The notes under the pieces were generated by a model, which saw nothing but the letters and a program-made list of their open reading frames with translations, made no database searches and had not been told where the DNA came from. The translations under genes and the position numbers were made by a program. Shown here one piece after another: positions 24,908 through 33,462 of a stretch of 64,000 nt of DNA. Location: assembly GCA_934754655.1 (NCBI GenBank), contig CAKVIC010000012.1, positions 20,424 to 84,423 of the forward strand, read 5' to 3'. The DNA comes from an uncultured Candidatus Melainabacteria bacterium. Its GTDB lineage: Bacteria; Cyanobacteriota; Vampirovibrionia; Gastranaerophilales; Gastranaerophilaceae. Within the stretch, counting starts at the first letter, position 1, and each line of letters starts with the position of its first letter.

Positions 24908-26251
24908 TTATTTACATTTGCAACTTAGAATTTTTAATAAATATTGGAAGAATATTGAAATTTCCCAGAAAATGTTACGATGTTTTACATAATATAAATC
25001 GTAGCTTAATCTTTCTTCCGGTGTGCAATCATTTAAATTTAGTTGTTGCCACCCAGTCCAGCCCGGACGAATCCAATTTCTGCATTCCCAAAATGGAATA
25101 CTTTCTTTGTTTTCGTAGTAAACTTCTTCTCTAACAGGTCTTGGACCAACAATGCTCATATCACCTTTTAATACATTAAGTATTTGCGGGATGTCATCAA
25201 TATGCAACTTTCTAATCCATTTACAGAAAGGCATTATGCGTTTGTCATTATTTTCAACATCTTCTAAATCGTCATCAAAACTAACGTCAACTTTATCTTG
25301 ATACATTGTTCTAAATTTTATCATTTTAAAAGGACGTCCAAATCGACCTATTCTTGTTTGTGTAAAAAATACTGTTCCAAAGTCGGATAATTTTATTCCA
25401 ATCATTGCTATAATTGCAAGAGGAGAAGTTATAATCAGTAGTAACAAAGCTAAAATTATATCACAAAGTCGTTTCAGATAAGAATACATTATGTGTTTAG
25501 GTCTAACGTAATCGTAAAACAGCCAATTTACTGCCATTTTGGAAGTAAACATTTTTTTTGTAATATGAGAATAAAAAGTCGGCATTCTCCAAACTTTTAC
25601 TCCTAAAGGAATCCCTTTTGCTAAATCTGTTAGTATATTTGCGTCCATTCTTGATTTTACGGCAATTATAACTGTATCAACTTTGTTGTCTTTAATAACA
25701 GCATCAGCATCACAGGTTAAACCTAAAATAGGAATTGAAGAATCTTCTTCTTCGATTGTGTTCATATTGTCATCTAAAAAACCGACAACTTTAAATCCTA
25801 ATTCAGGACGAGTTTGTATTTCTTCTGCTATAATTTTACCGTCTTGCCCTGCACCAACTATTAAAACATTTTTAACCGGTTTTACAAATTTTTTATATAA
25901 CAAATATAAAGTTCGTATTATAAATAAAGAAAAGTAAATAAATACAAAGTTGAATAGTATTAAAGAAATGGCTAGAGTTTTGATTATCGGCAATGCGCAA
26001 ATCGCAGATATAAATACTGATATTAAAACTGCTTCAAATAAAAAATAAATGTCTTTAAAAGAATATTTTCTGATATTGTAAAACCCTTTAATATTGAGCG
26101 TTACTAATGTTACAACAAGCGATATAAGAATTAACAAAGCAAGTTGCGCGTATGTTGTTGCAAAATACATATAAGACAATAACGCTGAAGTTGCGATAAC
26201 TAATGCATCAGCTAATGCTAATATATAAATAGCTCTTGGTAAAACGGTCAT
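24908..26251 (-). CDS. Polyprenyl-phosphate sugar-1-phosphate transferase (WbaP/WcaJ type)
   Basis: A 447-residue inner-membrane enzyme that starts exopolysaccharide or O-antigen repeat units by moving a sugar phosphate onto undecaprenyl phosphate. Four to five hydrophobic helices fill residues 5-125, then a nucleotide-binding-like CoA_binding_3 domain (VLIVGAGQDGKIIAEEIQ, about 133), another helix (IILALLLLIITSPLAIIAM) and the catalytic part with FFTQTRIGRFGRPFKMIKFRTM, RKLHIDDIPQILNVLKGDMS and IVGPRPVREE. The sugar cannot be told. It stands alone; a TAGGAG site precedes the start. Confidence 0.9.
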   Translation of the reverse strand: MTVLPRAIYILALADALVIATSALLSYMYFATTYAQLALLILISLVVTLVTLNIKGFYNIRKYSFKDIYFLFEAVLISVFISAICALPIIKTLAISLILFNFVFIYFSLFIIRTLYLLYKKFVKPVKNVLIVGAGQDGKIIAEEIQTRPELGFKVVGFLDDNMNTIEEEDSSIPILGLTCDADAVIKDNKVDTVIIAVKSRMDANILTDLAKGIPLGVKVWRMPTFYSHITKKMFTSKMAVNWLFYDYVRPKHIMYSYLKRLCDIILALLLLIITSPLAIIAMIGIKLSDFGTVFFTQTRIGRFGRPFKMIKFRTMYQDKVDVSFDDDLEDVENNDKRIMPFCKWIRKLHIDDIPQILNVLKGDMSIVGPRPVREEVYYENKESIPFWECRNWIRPGWTGWQQLNLNDCTPEERLSYDLYYVKHRNIFWEISIFFQYLLKILSCKCK

Positions 26252-26382
26252 ATCTTGCTCCTATTCTTATGTAGATATTGTAGATACCTATTAGATTATA
26301 ACATTTTTTAAACATTTCATCAAATTTTAATAAAAATTTGAAAAAATATCTAATTTTTGTAAAAACTCGTAGTGTTAAAAAT

Positions 26383-27066
26383 TTATCTTATAATATATTT
26401 AACCTTGCCATTGTTAGCATAAATTGAACCAGCGCAGTATGCAGCGTTTTCCGGTACGTCGTTATTCTTGCATTGGTCACTCCAACTTAAACTTGTCACC
26501 TCATTATTATTTGTAGAAGAAGAACGCCCGTTGCCAAGAAAACCGGCGCTACCATAAGGTACTAAAGAGCCATCTTGCATGATTGTGAAATAAAATTCAT
26601 CAATTCCGTTTCTGTTAGGTTCTTCCATTGCATTTATATCTATAAGTAAACGAATAGGTTTTGAATTTGCGTTTAACACCGGTTCTCTTGCCGGTATTTG
26701 AGAAGTTGTGTCAAAAGAGGGCTCTCCAATTTCTTCTGTTCTATAGCGCACTCCATCTTTTGTTTGAAAGTCTAAATTGTCACCGACATTATTATCAATT
26801 ACTTTTAAATGCCCAGGTAGAATTTCTGATAAGCAACTTAGTCCGGTGGTTGAAGTACATGATAAGCCGGCAATTCTATCTTCTCCTTGGTCATTCAATA
26901 CCGCTTGTACGGCTTGTTCAAATGAAGATGCGGCTTTAAATAATTTTGGTCCTATTTGTGCTGATGCAACATCTTGATTTAATAATGGCAGTGTTAAAGC
27001 TGCCACAACTCCAATAACTCCTAATGTAATTAAAACTTCAGCCAAAGTAAAACCATTTTTTTTCAT
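26383..27066 (-). CDS. Type IV pilin-like pseudopilin
   Basis: A 227-residue protein with a class III prepilin signal: short basic leader MKKNG, cleavage before FTLAEVLI with Glu at +5, and a hydrophobic helix (VLITLGVIGVVAALTLPLL). The globular part ends with a pattern shared with the pseudopilin at 33463-34602: (S/R)-L-(V/R)-P-x-G-x-A, W-x-D-x-C and CA/CT-x-SI-x-x-x-G-x-(V/I)-KY. A disulfide between the two C-terminal Cys is likely. Such proteins are surface or secretion-system subunits processed by a prepilin peptidase. No other pilus gene is adjacent. Confidence 0.82.
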   Translation of the reverse strand: MKKNGFTLAEVLITLGVIGVVAALTLPLLNQDVASAQIGPKLFKAASSFEQAVQAVLNDQGEDRIAGLSCTSTTGLSCLSEILPGHLKVIDNNVGDNLDFQTKDGVRYRTEEIGEPSFDTTSQIPAREPVLNANSKPIRLLIDINAMEEPNRNGIDEFYFTIMQDGSLVPYGSAGFLGNGRSSSTNNNEVTSLSWSDQCKNNDVPENAAYCAGSIYANNGKVKYIIR

Positions 27067-27155
27067 TCTTCAAAGCTCCCAAATAAAATTATATTTACAT
27101 ATAAAATTATACCATAATGATTGTATGATGTAAATTGTAGGTAGGGTTGAATATA

Positions 27156-27638
27156 TTATTGAAGAGGTTGGACATCTAAATTTGACATCGCTCTTGTTGC
27201 TGCTGTAAATTCTTTTACTTCTTTTGGAATTCTTGACGTGTTAATTTTAATTCCGGCAAATAATCCTAAAGCTAATCCTGCTGTTGATATTAGACCTTTT
27301 AATAAAGTTGAAAATTTTCCTGCAAAATCTTTTTTGATAGCAATCGCAGGAATTAAAAAACCTGTTAATGCGCTTGCTAAGGTTATCATTTTAGTTTTTT
27401 TATTTTCGCTTTTTGATAAAATTGGATCTGACATTTTTTTCATATATTCTTCCATTTTGGGCGAAGTTCTTTCAATGGTTGAATATGATTTTTCAAAAAT
27501 ATCAGCTTGAGTAGCTGCAACGCTTATTGCGGCTGCTGGATTTCCTTCTTTATCGCTCAATTGAAAGATTACTCTGCCGTCTTGGCTTTGTCCGATTCTT
27601 GAAAGAGTTGTATTTGTTTGATTTAAGCTTTGAACCAT
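27156..27638 (-). CDS. Small protein with two hydrophobic segments, unknown
   Basis: A 160-residue protein. The N-terminal half is polar and includes a beta-like segment (DGRVIFQLSDKEGNPAAAIS). Two hydrophobic stretches follow (MITLASALTGFLIPAIAI, about residues 83-100, and LLKGLISTAGLALGLFAGI, about 112-130), then a polar tail. This suggests a helical hairpin in the membrane. The family is not recognised. It has copy C of the shared promoter-like element 23 bp upstream, linking it to the genes at 5577, 7250 and 44209. The ribosome binding site is weak (AGGTAAA). Confidence 0.65.
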   Translation of the reverse strand: MVQSLNQTNTTLSRIGQSQDGRVIFQLSDKEGNPAAAISVAATQADIFEKSYSTIERTSPKMEEYMKKMSDPILSKSENKKTKMITLASALTGFLIPAIAIKKDFAGKFSTLLKGLISTAGLALGLFAGIKINTSRIPKEVKEFTAATRAMSNLDVQPLQ

Positions 27639-27660
27639 AATTTTACCTGTCTTTCTACAC

Positions 27661-27696
27661 TATACATATAAAAACATTCAAGCTGAAAAAATTGCT
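27661..27696 (-). promoter_or_regulatory. Shared promoter-like element, copy C
   Basis: On the minus strand AGCAATTTTTTCAG starts the element; 21 bases after the first A comes GTTTTTATATGTATA. Spacing equals copies A, B and D, though the second box has diverged. An inverted repeat TTGTAA-N8-TTACAA lies further upstream. Confidence 0.6.
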
Positions 27697-27818
27697 TAAT
27701 TGTAAACAAGTTGTTACAAAATATTAATAATTAATATAAAAAATACTCGACAATAAAATGTGTTTTGTATATTATATAACTAATTATAGCCATTAAAATA
27801 GCAAAAGGAGAATTTATA

Positions 27819-28319
27819 ATGCAAGTAATATTGAAAAAAGAAGTTCAAAACATTGGTGAAGCAGGCGATTTAGTTACTGTAAAAGACGGATATGCAAGAA
27901 ATTTTCTTATTCCTAAAAATTATGCTGAAATCGCAACTGAAGGTGCTTTGAAAAACAGAGAACAAAATATTGCAAGAATCAGAGCAAAACAAGAAAAATT
28001 GAACCAAGAAGCTTTAGCAAAAGCTGCTGAGTTAGAAAAAATTGGTAGCATTGAATTGTCAGCCAAGGCTGGTGAAAGCGGAAAATTGTTTGGTACTATC
28101 ACAACTAAAAAATTGTGTGAAGAAATCAAAGCAAAATCAAATATTGAAATTGATAGAAAAACTGTTTCTTTGAATGCTCCAATCAATAAGATTGGTGAAT
28201 ATACAATGTTAATTAAGTTAACTTCAAAAGTTAAAACTGAATTAAAAGTTGTTGTAACAGCATCTGAAGTTGTTCAAGAATCTATTGAAGAAGAATCTGA
28301 AACTTCAGTTGAAGCATAA
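27819..28319 (+). CDS. rplI: 50S ribosomal protein L9
   Basis: A 166-residue L9, a 23S-rRNA-binding protein of the large subunit. The N-terminal domain reads MQVILKKEVQNIGEAGDLV, then DGYARNFLIPKNYA; the long connecting helix (about residues 40-75) and C-terminal domain (GKLFGTITTKKLCEEI) follow. The acidic tail SIEEESETSVEA extends beyond the usual ~150 residues. AAAGGAG precedes the start, and a hairpin terminator follows. Confidence 0.96.
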   Translation: MQVILKKEVQNIGEAGDLVTVKDGYARNFLIPKNYAEIATEGALKNREQNIARIRAKQEKLNQEALAKAAELEKIGSIELSAKAGESGKLFGTITTKKLCEEIKAKSNIEIDRKTVSLNAPINKIGEYTMLIKLTSKVKTELKVVVTASEVVQESIEEESETSVEA

Positions 28320-28332
28320 TTAAGATTTTTAA

Positions 28333-28364
28333 GTGTACTGTATGGGCGTGCCTGTACAGTACAC
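28333..28364 (+). terminator. Hairpin terminator after rplI
   Basis: A perfect ten-bp stem GTGTACTGTA/TACAGTACAC (28333-28342 with 28355-28364) around a 12-base loop, 13 bp after the rplI stop. The T-tract is weak. Confidence 0.65.
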
Positions 28365-28390
28365 ATTTCTAAAGAGAGAAAAGAGTATAA

Positions 28391-29440
28391 ATGAGTTTTG
28401 ATATAAAGCAAGTTCCGCCATTATTTTTACCATATTCAACTCTTCAACCGGCAGAGCGAATGTTTGAAAAATATTTTAAGCAAAATCCGATATTGCCAAT
28501 ATTTCCAAACATTGATGCTTATGATTCGATTTTTAAACGTTCTGCAATAAATCTTGCAGGAATTGAAATTGCGAATGGTAAAATCAAAAAATTCGATTAT
28601 GAAAATAAAGATGTTAAAAAAAGTTTTATAGCTTTAGATAAAGCTTTTGAATCTGGCAATATCAAAGAACTTCAAAATTTCTGTTTTGAATCTAACTATT
28701 TTAGAAATTTTTTAGATTTTATAGAAAAAAATAAATCCAAGGTTGCGTATATAAATTTAGTCGGACCGTTCACGTTTGCTTTGTTATTATGTAAAATGAA
28801 AAATTTTGAACTTTTTGAGAATAAAGTCTTTAGAAAATTTATTGTTCAATCAATTTCAGTAAAAGCTATGTGGGCAATCAAAAAAATCCGTGAAGTAAGC
28901 CCTGAAACTACGCCTGTAATAATTTTAGATGAACCATTGCTTAAAAATTTGGGCGAACTAAAAAATAAAGTAGAAGAAATTAATTCAGAACTTATTATTG
29001 CATTGACTTCAATGATAGTTGAAAAAATTCACGCAGAGAATGCCAAAGTAATGTATCAATCATTTGAAAAATGTGATTGGAAAATTCCTGTGGATTCTGG
29101 CGTAGATATTATTTCTTTTAATGCTGATAATTATCTTGATAATTTGGTTATTTTTAAAGATAAAATTAAAGAATTTTTGCAGAAAGGTGGTCAACTCAAT
29201 TGGGCAGTTGTACCCGGTATTACAGAGGCTTCTATAAAAGGGTATAGCGTTGATTATCTTGTGAAAAAAATGAATTTTGCATTTAGTCAATTAATTGAAG
29301 CTGGCATATCTCCAAAATTAGTTTATAATTCTGCAACTATATCTATAAATGGTGATTTAAGTAGGCTTCCTATTGTGATAGCGGAAAAAGCTATAATTTT
29401 AACTTCGCAAGCTGTGCAAAAAATTCCGCGAGTTGATTAG
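28391..29440 (+). CDS. UROD/MetE-superfamily TIM-barrel protein
   Basis: A 349-residue protein that resembles the uroporphyrinogen decarboxylase / cobalamin-independent methionine synthase superfamily. Clues are the proline-rich opening PPLFLPYSTLQPAERMF, LVGPFTFALLLCKMK (about residue 118), VIILDEPLL (about 178), DSGVDIISFNADNYLDNL (about 236) and NWAVVPGITEA (about 275). The zinc-binding His/Cys set of true MetE is not clear, so a different methyl-transfer or structural role is possible. An AGAGAAAAGAG stretch precedes the start. It overlaps the next gene tail-to-tail by four bases. Confidence 0.55.
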   Translation: MSFDIKQVPPLFLPYSTLQPAERMFEKYFKQNPILPIFPNIDAYDSIFKRSAINLAGIEIANGKIKKFDYENKDVKKSFIALDKAFESGNIKELQNFCFESNYFRNFLDFIEKNKSKVAYINLVGPFTFALLLCKMKNFELFENKVFRKFIVQSISVKAMWAIKKIREVSPETTPVIILDEPLLKNLGELKNKVEEINSELIIALTSMIVEKIHAENAKVMYQSFEKCDWKIPVDSGVDIISFNADNYLDNLVIFKDKIKEFLQKGGQLNWAVVPGITEASIKGYSVDYLVKKMNFAFSQLIEAGISPKLVYNSATISINGDLSRLPIVIAEKAIILTSQAVQKIPRVD

Positions 29441-30543
29441 GCATTGTTGTCGATAGTTATTGTTTCTCGAATGAAAGAATGTGCCATAAGGAGCAAATAT
29501 GGATTCATTTCGTTTGTTGCAGATAAGTTTACTTTTGCTTCATTTTCTTGTTTTGCCTCGTTATTTTTTGGTATAACTTCTTCAATATCAATATTTGTAT
29601 TCATAGAATGCGTGTTTCCGGATTCTGTAAGACTTTTTAATAAAAGATTTTTAGGAAAACCTTCTGCACAGGTAATAAAAATATCTACAGAATTAGAGGT
29701 CGTTAGTACAAATTCTCCTTTTACATTTCCAAAATTCTTGGTTTGTACAAGTACCGTTAATTTTGAATTATTTGAATCATTTTCGCCATCAGGTGGTGTA
29801 ATTTCCAGCTCAAATCCGACCCCCTCGTTTAGTGGTAACCAAGGAAGATATAGCAACATTAAGCTTTTTATTGTCTGATTAGGATTGTCAGATTCTGCCA
29901 TTGAAATGCAAGAATTAATTACGCTTAAAGTTTCGCGTAAAGAATCACTGTTAATTCCATTTTTAGAGGCGGAAGCCATTGCAATAATTAAACTTGCTAA
30001 AGCTTGTTTGCTATTTATGGTTATAATATTTGAAATATCTGCAATATTTATCATGCCTGCAAGAACAGTGTTTAAAGAGTTGCTTGCTATTTTAGCTTTT
30101 TGTACTTGAGTGGTTAAATCGAGGATTTGCTCTGGAGAAAGCGTTTCCGGTATGGTATCATCAAATAGCGCCATAATATTATTTTGTTCTTGTATTAGAT
30201 TTTGATTAATATTTTGTATTGTTTGCGAGGTTTGCGGTAGCGGATGGTTTAGGTTTTGCAATTTTACAAAAAGTTGTGAGAGTGAATTTGGTAAACCTAA
30301 TAAATTTCTGATGAACAACGAATTTTCAGTTTGCCCGATGTGATTCATTTGTAAATTTTGAAGAATGCTTGCTGGGGTTTGAATATTCATTGTTGGGCGG
30401 TTTGTATTTGTGTTAATATTAGCAGACATTTGCCCTAATTGGGGGGCAAAATTCTGTGTTTTATTGTTATTTTTTACTTTTCTCAACCATTCAGTAGATT
30501 GTTGCAGATTGAAAAGAAGTTTATTTATATTAAATCCGTCCAT
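29437..30543 (-). CDS. Asn/Gln-rich protein with FliK-like C-terminal region (tentative)
   Basis: A 368-residue protein. The N-terminal ~130 residues are rich in Asn, Gln and Thr and look disordered; the middle is helical. Residues about 235-315 have a pattern seen in flagellar hook-length control proteins: YLPWLPLNEG followed by FELEIT, then LTVLVQTKNFGNVKGEFVLT, VDIFITCAEG and a helix with LLLKSL. The match is by eye only. FliK determines hook length and is exported, and the disordered N-terminus fits that. There is no ribosome binding site; TATAAT lies six bases before the ATG, pointing to a leaderless mRNA. Confidence 0.5.
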   Translation of the reverse strand: MDGFNINKLLFNLQQSTEWLRKVKNNNKTQNFAPQLGQMSANINTNTNRPTMNIQTPASILQNLQMNHIGQTENSLFIRNLLGLPNSLSQLFVKLQNLNHPLPQTSQTIQNINQNLIQEQNNIMALFDDTIPETLSPEQILDLTTQVQKAKIASNSLNTVLAGMINIADISNIITINSKQALASLIIAMASASKNGINSDSLRETLSVINSCISMAESDNPNQTIKSLMLLYLPWLPLNEGVGFELEITPPDGENDSNNSKLTVLVQTKNFGNVKGEFVLTTSNSVDIFITCAEGFPKNLLLKSLTESGNTHSMNTNIDIEEVIPKNNEAKQENEAKVNLSATNEMNPYLLLMAHSFIRETITIDNNA

Positions 30544-30549
30544 AAACTT

Positions 30550-30577
30550 ATTATATCAATTTTTTGCTTTAAATCAA
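30550..30577 (-). promoter_or_regulatory. Promoter of the gene at 29437-30543, leaderless geometry
   Basis: On the minus strand TTGATT (30572-30577), 16-base spacer, TATAAT (30550-30555), then six bases and the ATG at 30543. Transcription should begin at the start codon. Confidence 0.6.
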
Positions 30578-30602
30578 TTCGCATCCTCTCTAAGGTGAGT
30601 GA

Positions 30603-30640
30603 AATTCAGGTTGTGTACTATTTCACACACAACCAGAATT
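30603..30640. other. Strong hairpin in a divergent intergenic region
   Basis: AATTC-A-GGTTGTGT (30603-30616) pairs with ACACAACC-A-GAATT (30627-30640), giving 13 pairs with one A/A mismatch. It lies between two divergent promoters and belongs to no recognised gene. Confidence 0.6.
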
Positions 30641-30652
30641 GAAACCGTTCCT

Positions 30653-30692
30653 CAGAGTTTGCTTGGAAAACAATAGTTTTTCAAAAACTCTG
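30653..30692. other. Second hairpin, terminator-like
   Basis: CAGAGTTT (30653-30660) pairs with AAACTCTG (30685-30692), and TTGGAAAA (30663-30670) with TTTTTCAA (30677-30684), with a two-base bulge between. It lies just upstream of the gpsA promoter. With the neighbouring hairpin it could mark a small RNA. Confidence 0.55.
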
Positions 30693-30703
30693 TAAATAAA
30701 GTT

Positions 30704-30731
30704 TTGTGATTAAAAATTAATGTGGTATAAT
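30704..30731 (+). promoter_or_regulatory. Promoter of gpsA
   Basis: TTGTGA (30704-30709), 16-base spacer, TATAAT (30726-30731); the gpsA ribosome binding site GGGAG and ATG follow about 30 bp downstream. Confidence 0.6.
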
Positions 30732-30760
30732 AAAGTGCAATAAGGGAGTAATAGAATAAT

Positions 30761-31762
30761 ATGAAATTAACTGTATTAGGACCGGGATGTTGGGGATTGA
30801 CTCTAGCATGGTTATTGAATAATAATTTTGACGAAATCACTGTTTGGGGGCGACAAAGTGATTTGAATGAAGATTTGGTGCAGAATAAACATTGTGCAAA
30901 GCCTCTTGAAATTCAATTGGATAAAAAAGTAGAAATAACATCAGATTTAGAGAAAGCCATTAATGGTGCGGATATAGTACTTTCGGTAGTTGCAACAGCA
31001 GGCATGAGAGATGTATGTGAACAACTAAAAAAGGCTGGTATAAATCCTAAAACTCCGTTAGTGAATGCTTCTAAGGGGTTGGAATTAAATACTCTTATGC
31101 GTATGTCTGAAGTTATTAAAGATGTTTTGCCTGAGCAAACTGTAGTTGTTTTATCTGGTCCAACTTTAGCTAAAGAAGTTTTACAGGGAAAACCGACTGC
31201 AGCATGTGTAGCTTGTGAGGATATGCAGGTGGCGGAATATGTGCAAAAAGCTCTTAATGTTACAAATAAGTTTAGACTTTACACAAATTCTGATGTTATT
31301 GGTGTGGAATTGGGCGGTAGTCTTAAAAACGTAATAGCGATAGCATCAGGTTTTGCGAGTGAAATGAATTTGGGTGATAACTGTAGAGGAAGTTTGTTAA
31401 CTCGTGGTATGGCAGAAATTGTGAGAATAAGTATACACTTAGGTGCGTTACCGTCAACTCTGTACGGCTTGTCAGGCATGGGAGATTTAATAGCGACTTG
31501 TTCAAGCCCAATGTCAAGAAATTATACCGTTGGAGCAATGCTCGGGCGCGGTAAAAAAATTAAAGATATTTTAGCAGAATTAGGTTCTGTTGCAGAAGGT
31601 GTAAAAACTTCGAAAGCATTATGCGAATTAGCAGAAAAATTGGAGATTGAAGCTCCTGTTTCTAACGCAATTTATGATGCGGTTTATACAGATATAACCC
31701 CTCAAGAAATATTATCAAGATTAATGAATAGAAAACTTAAAAAGGAAGAATGCTATGATTAA
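30761..31762 (+). CDS. gpsA: NAD(P)H-dependent glycerol-3-phosphate dehydrogenase
   Basis: A 333-residue enzyme that reduces dihydroxyacetone phosphate to sn-glycerol 3-phosphate for phospholipid synthesis. The dinucleotide-binding loop VLGPGCWGLTLAWLL is at residues 5-19. VNASKGLE, VLSGPTLAKEV (about 130), ELGGSLKNVIAIASGF with the catalytic Lys (about 188) and GLSGMGDLIATCSSPMSRN (about 235) are family motifs. Its stop overlaps the next start by eight bases, so it leads an operon with the PSP1, SIMPL and pseudopilin genes. Confidence 0.95.
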   Translation: MKLTVLGPGCWGLTLAWLLNNNFDEITVWGRQSDLNEDLVQNKHCAKPLEIQLDKKVEITSDLEKAINGADIVLSVVATAGMRDVCEQLKKAGINPKTPLVNASKGLELNTLMRMSEVIKDVLPEQTVVVLSGPTLAKEVLQGKPTAACVACEDMQVAEYVQKALNVTNKFRLYTNSDVIGVELGGSLKNVIAIASGFASEMNLGDNCRGSLLTRGMAEIVRISIHLGALPSTLYGLSGMGDLIATCSSPMSRNYTVGAMLGRGKKIKDILAELGSVAEGVKTSKALCELAEKLEIEAPVSNAIYDAVYTDITPQEILSRLMNRKLKKEECYD

Positions 31763-32696
31763 ATATGCTGTAAGATACTTAAAAAATGCGTTCATTCCGA
31801 TAAAAGATATTCCGCAAGATTGTGAAGATTTGAACGGTAAATTGGTTTTGCTAAGAACTGAAAAAGGCGAAGAGGTTTTAAAAGCTTTTATTGTAAGTAA
31901 ACCAATTGCAGATTTATTTGCAAAATGCCCCAAAACACCGCAAGCTTTTAGTTTTATTCGTGTCATGTCGCAAGAAGATATGATGATTTATGAGGAATTA
32001 AAAAAAGAAGAAGGAAGTGCTTTTTTTAAATGCCAAGAGTTAATAAAAAAACATAATTTAACAATGAATTTGGTAAGATGTAATATAACTTTTGACAAAA
32101 GAAAAATTTCTTTTTATTATACAGCTCCTGAAAGGGTTGATTTTAGGGAACTTTTGAAGGAACTGACGCAAATTTTTAAGAGAATGCGTATTGATTTAAG
32201 GCATATTGGGGTTCGTGACGAATCTTCTTTGATGGATGGTTGCGGAATATGTGGTAAGCCATTTTGTTGCGCTTCACATTTAAAGAAGTTTGAATCAATT
32301 AATGTTAAGCTTGCAAAAGATCAAGGCATGCCTATTGCTCCATCAAAAATTTCTGGTACTTGTGGGAGATTGTTGTGTTGCTTAACTTATGAATATTCAA
32401 ATTATATTGAAGCTGCAAAAGATATGCCACCAGTTGGTTCAACAGTTATGACACCTTCAGGCTTGGGCAAAGTTTGCTTTATTCAGTTTTTGAATAATAA
32501 AGTTGCTGTCAAATTTGAGGATGGCAAAATTAAAGAATTTGGCAAAGATGAAATTGAAATGGTTGATGCTAATATTAATGTCGATATTGGTGAGTCAAAT
32601 AATTTGATGAATTATGCAACTTCTGATGAAAAAGTTGATGCTAAACAACTTAAACAGTTGGAAGATGATAGAAATAGTTCAACAGGTAATGTATAA
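31755..32696 (+). CDS. PSP1-domain protein, RicT (YaaT)-like
   Basis: A 313-residue PSP1 protein. Cys-rich motifs are clear: DGCGICGKPFCCASHLKKF (about residues 161-179) and SGTCGRLLCCLTYEYSNY (about 198-215), with the basic RVDFRELLKELTQIFKRMRI region before them. In Bacillus, RicT forms a [4Fe-4S] complex with RicA and RicF that aids RNase Y-dependent mRNA maturation. No RicA or RicF gene is nearby. The start overlaps gpsA by eight bases with AAGGAAG upstream, suggesting coupling. Confidence 0.88.
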   Translation: MIKYAVRYLKNAFIPIKDIPQDCEDLNGKLVLLRTEKGEEVLKAFIVSKPIADLFAKCPKTPQAFSFIRVMSQEDMMIYEELKKEEGSAFFKCQELIKKHNLTMNLVRCNITFDKRKISFYYTAPERVDFRELLKELTQIFKRMRIDLRHIGVRDESSLMDGCGICGKPFCCASHLKKFESINVKLAKDQGMPIAPSKISGTCGRLLCCLTYEYSNYIEAAKDMPPVGSTVMTPSGLGKVCFIQFLNNKVAVKFEDGKIKEFGKDEIEMVDANINVDIGESNNLMNYATSDEKVDAKQLKQLEDDRNSSTGNV

Positions 32697-32714
32697 ATAA
32701 AAGGAGATTGTTCT

Positions 32715-33443
32715 ATGTTCGATGTAAATAAATTTGAAAAATTTCAACTGGTAACTTTAGGCGCTTTGCTTGCGGTTGGTTTAATTTTTTCAACTAAAAT
32801 AGCGGTTAAAGGAATTTCCGGTAATGTAATTTCGGTTACAGGTTCTGCTTATGAAGTAATTAAATCTGATTCAGGGACTTTGGATTTTGAAATTTCTGTA
32901 AAAAAACCTACAAAACAAGAGGCATACTCAATTGCACAAAATCAAATTCAAGTTGTTAGGGATTATTTAAAATCTAAGGGAATTGAAAAGGTGGAATTAA
33001 AGACTGTGAACGGTTATTATAGCTATAAACGTGATTCAAGAACAGGCAATTATACAGAAGAAAGAGAAGCTTATAATTTGTCACAACCTATCAAGATAAG
33101 CTCTGATAATGTTTTATTAATAAAAGAAATATCAAATGATATTACAAGTCTGATTAATAAAGGTGTTGATATAACAGTATTTTCACCATCTTATGATTAT
33201 TCAAAATTGGGTGATTTGAAAATTGTGTTATTAGAAAAAGCTTCAAACGATGCAAAAAAACGTGCTGAATCAATGCTAAAACCTACTCATAATAGAGTTG
33301 GCAATGTTCAATCTGTAAGAATGGGTGTTTATCAAATAACTCCTGTTGATTCAACAAATGTTTCAGATATGGGAATTAATGATACTTCAACAATAGATAA
33401 AAAAGTTACGGCTGTTGCCAATATATCATTTAAAATTAAATAA
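32715..33443 (+). CDS. SIMPL-domain (DUF541) protein
   Basis: A 242-residue protein with one N-terminal membrane anchor (VTLGALLAVGLIFSTKIAV, residues 13-31) and a SIMPL/DUF541 domain after it (GNVISVTGSAYEVIKSDSGT, QNQIQVVRDYLKSKGIEKVE, SNDAKKRAESML and a final ITPVDS...KVTAVANISFKIK). Members such as E. coli YggE are periplasmic and form ring assemblies; their role is unclear, with links to stress. AAAGGAG precedes the ATG. It lies between the PSP1 and pseudopilin genes in the gpsA operon. Confidence 0.85.
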   Translation: MFDVNKFEKFQLVTLGALLAVGLIFSTKIAVKGISGNVISVTGSAYEVIKSDSGTLDFEISVKKPTKQEAYSIAQNQIQVVRDYLKSKGIEKVELKTVNGYYSYKRDSRTGNYTEEREAYNLSQPIKISSDNVLLIKEISNDITSLINKGVDITVFSPSYDYSKLGDLKIVLLEKASNDAKKRAESMLKPTHNRVGNVQSVRMGVYQITPVDSTNVSDMGINDTSTIDKKVTAVANISFKIK

Positions 33444-33462
33444 GAAAGAGTAGAGGTTTATG

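Noticed and set aside
26661..26977. Plus-strand frames inside the pseudopilin gene
   Set aside because: They overlap a well-supported minus-strand gene and match nothing recognisable.
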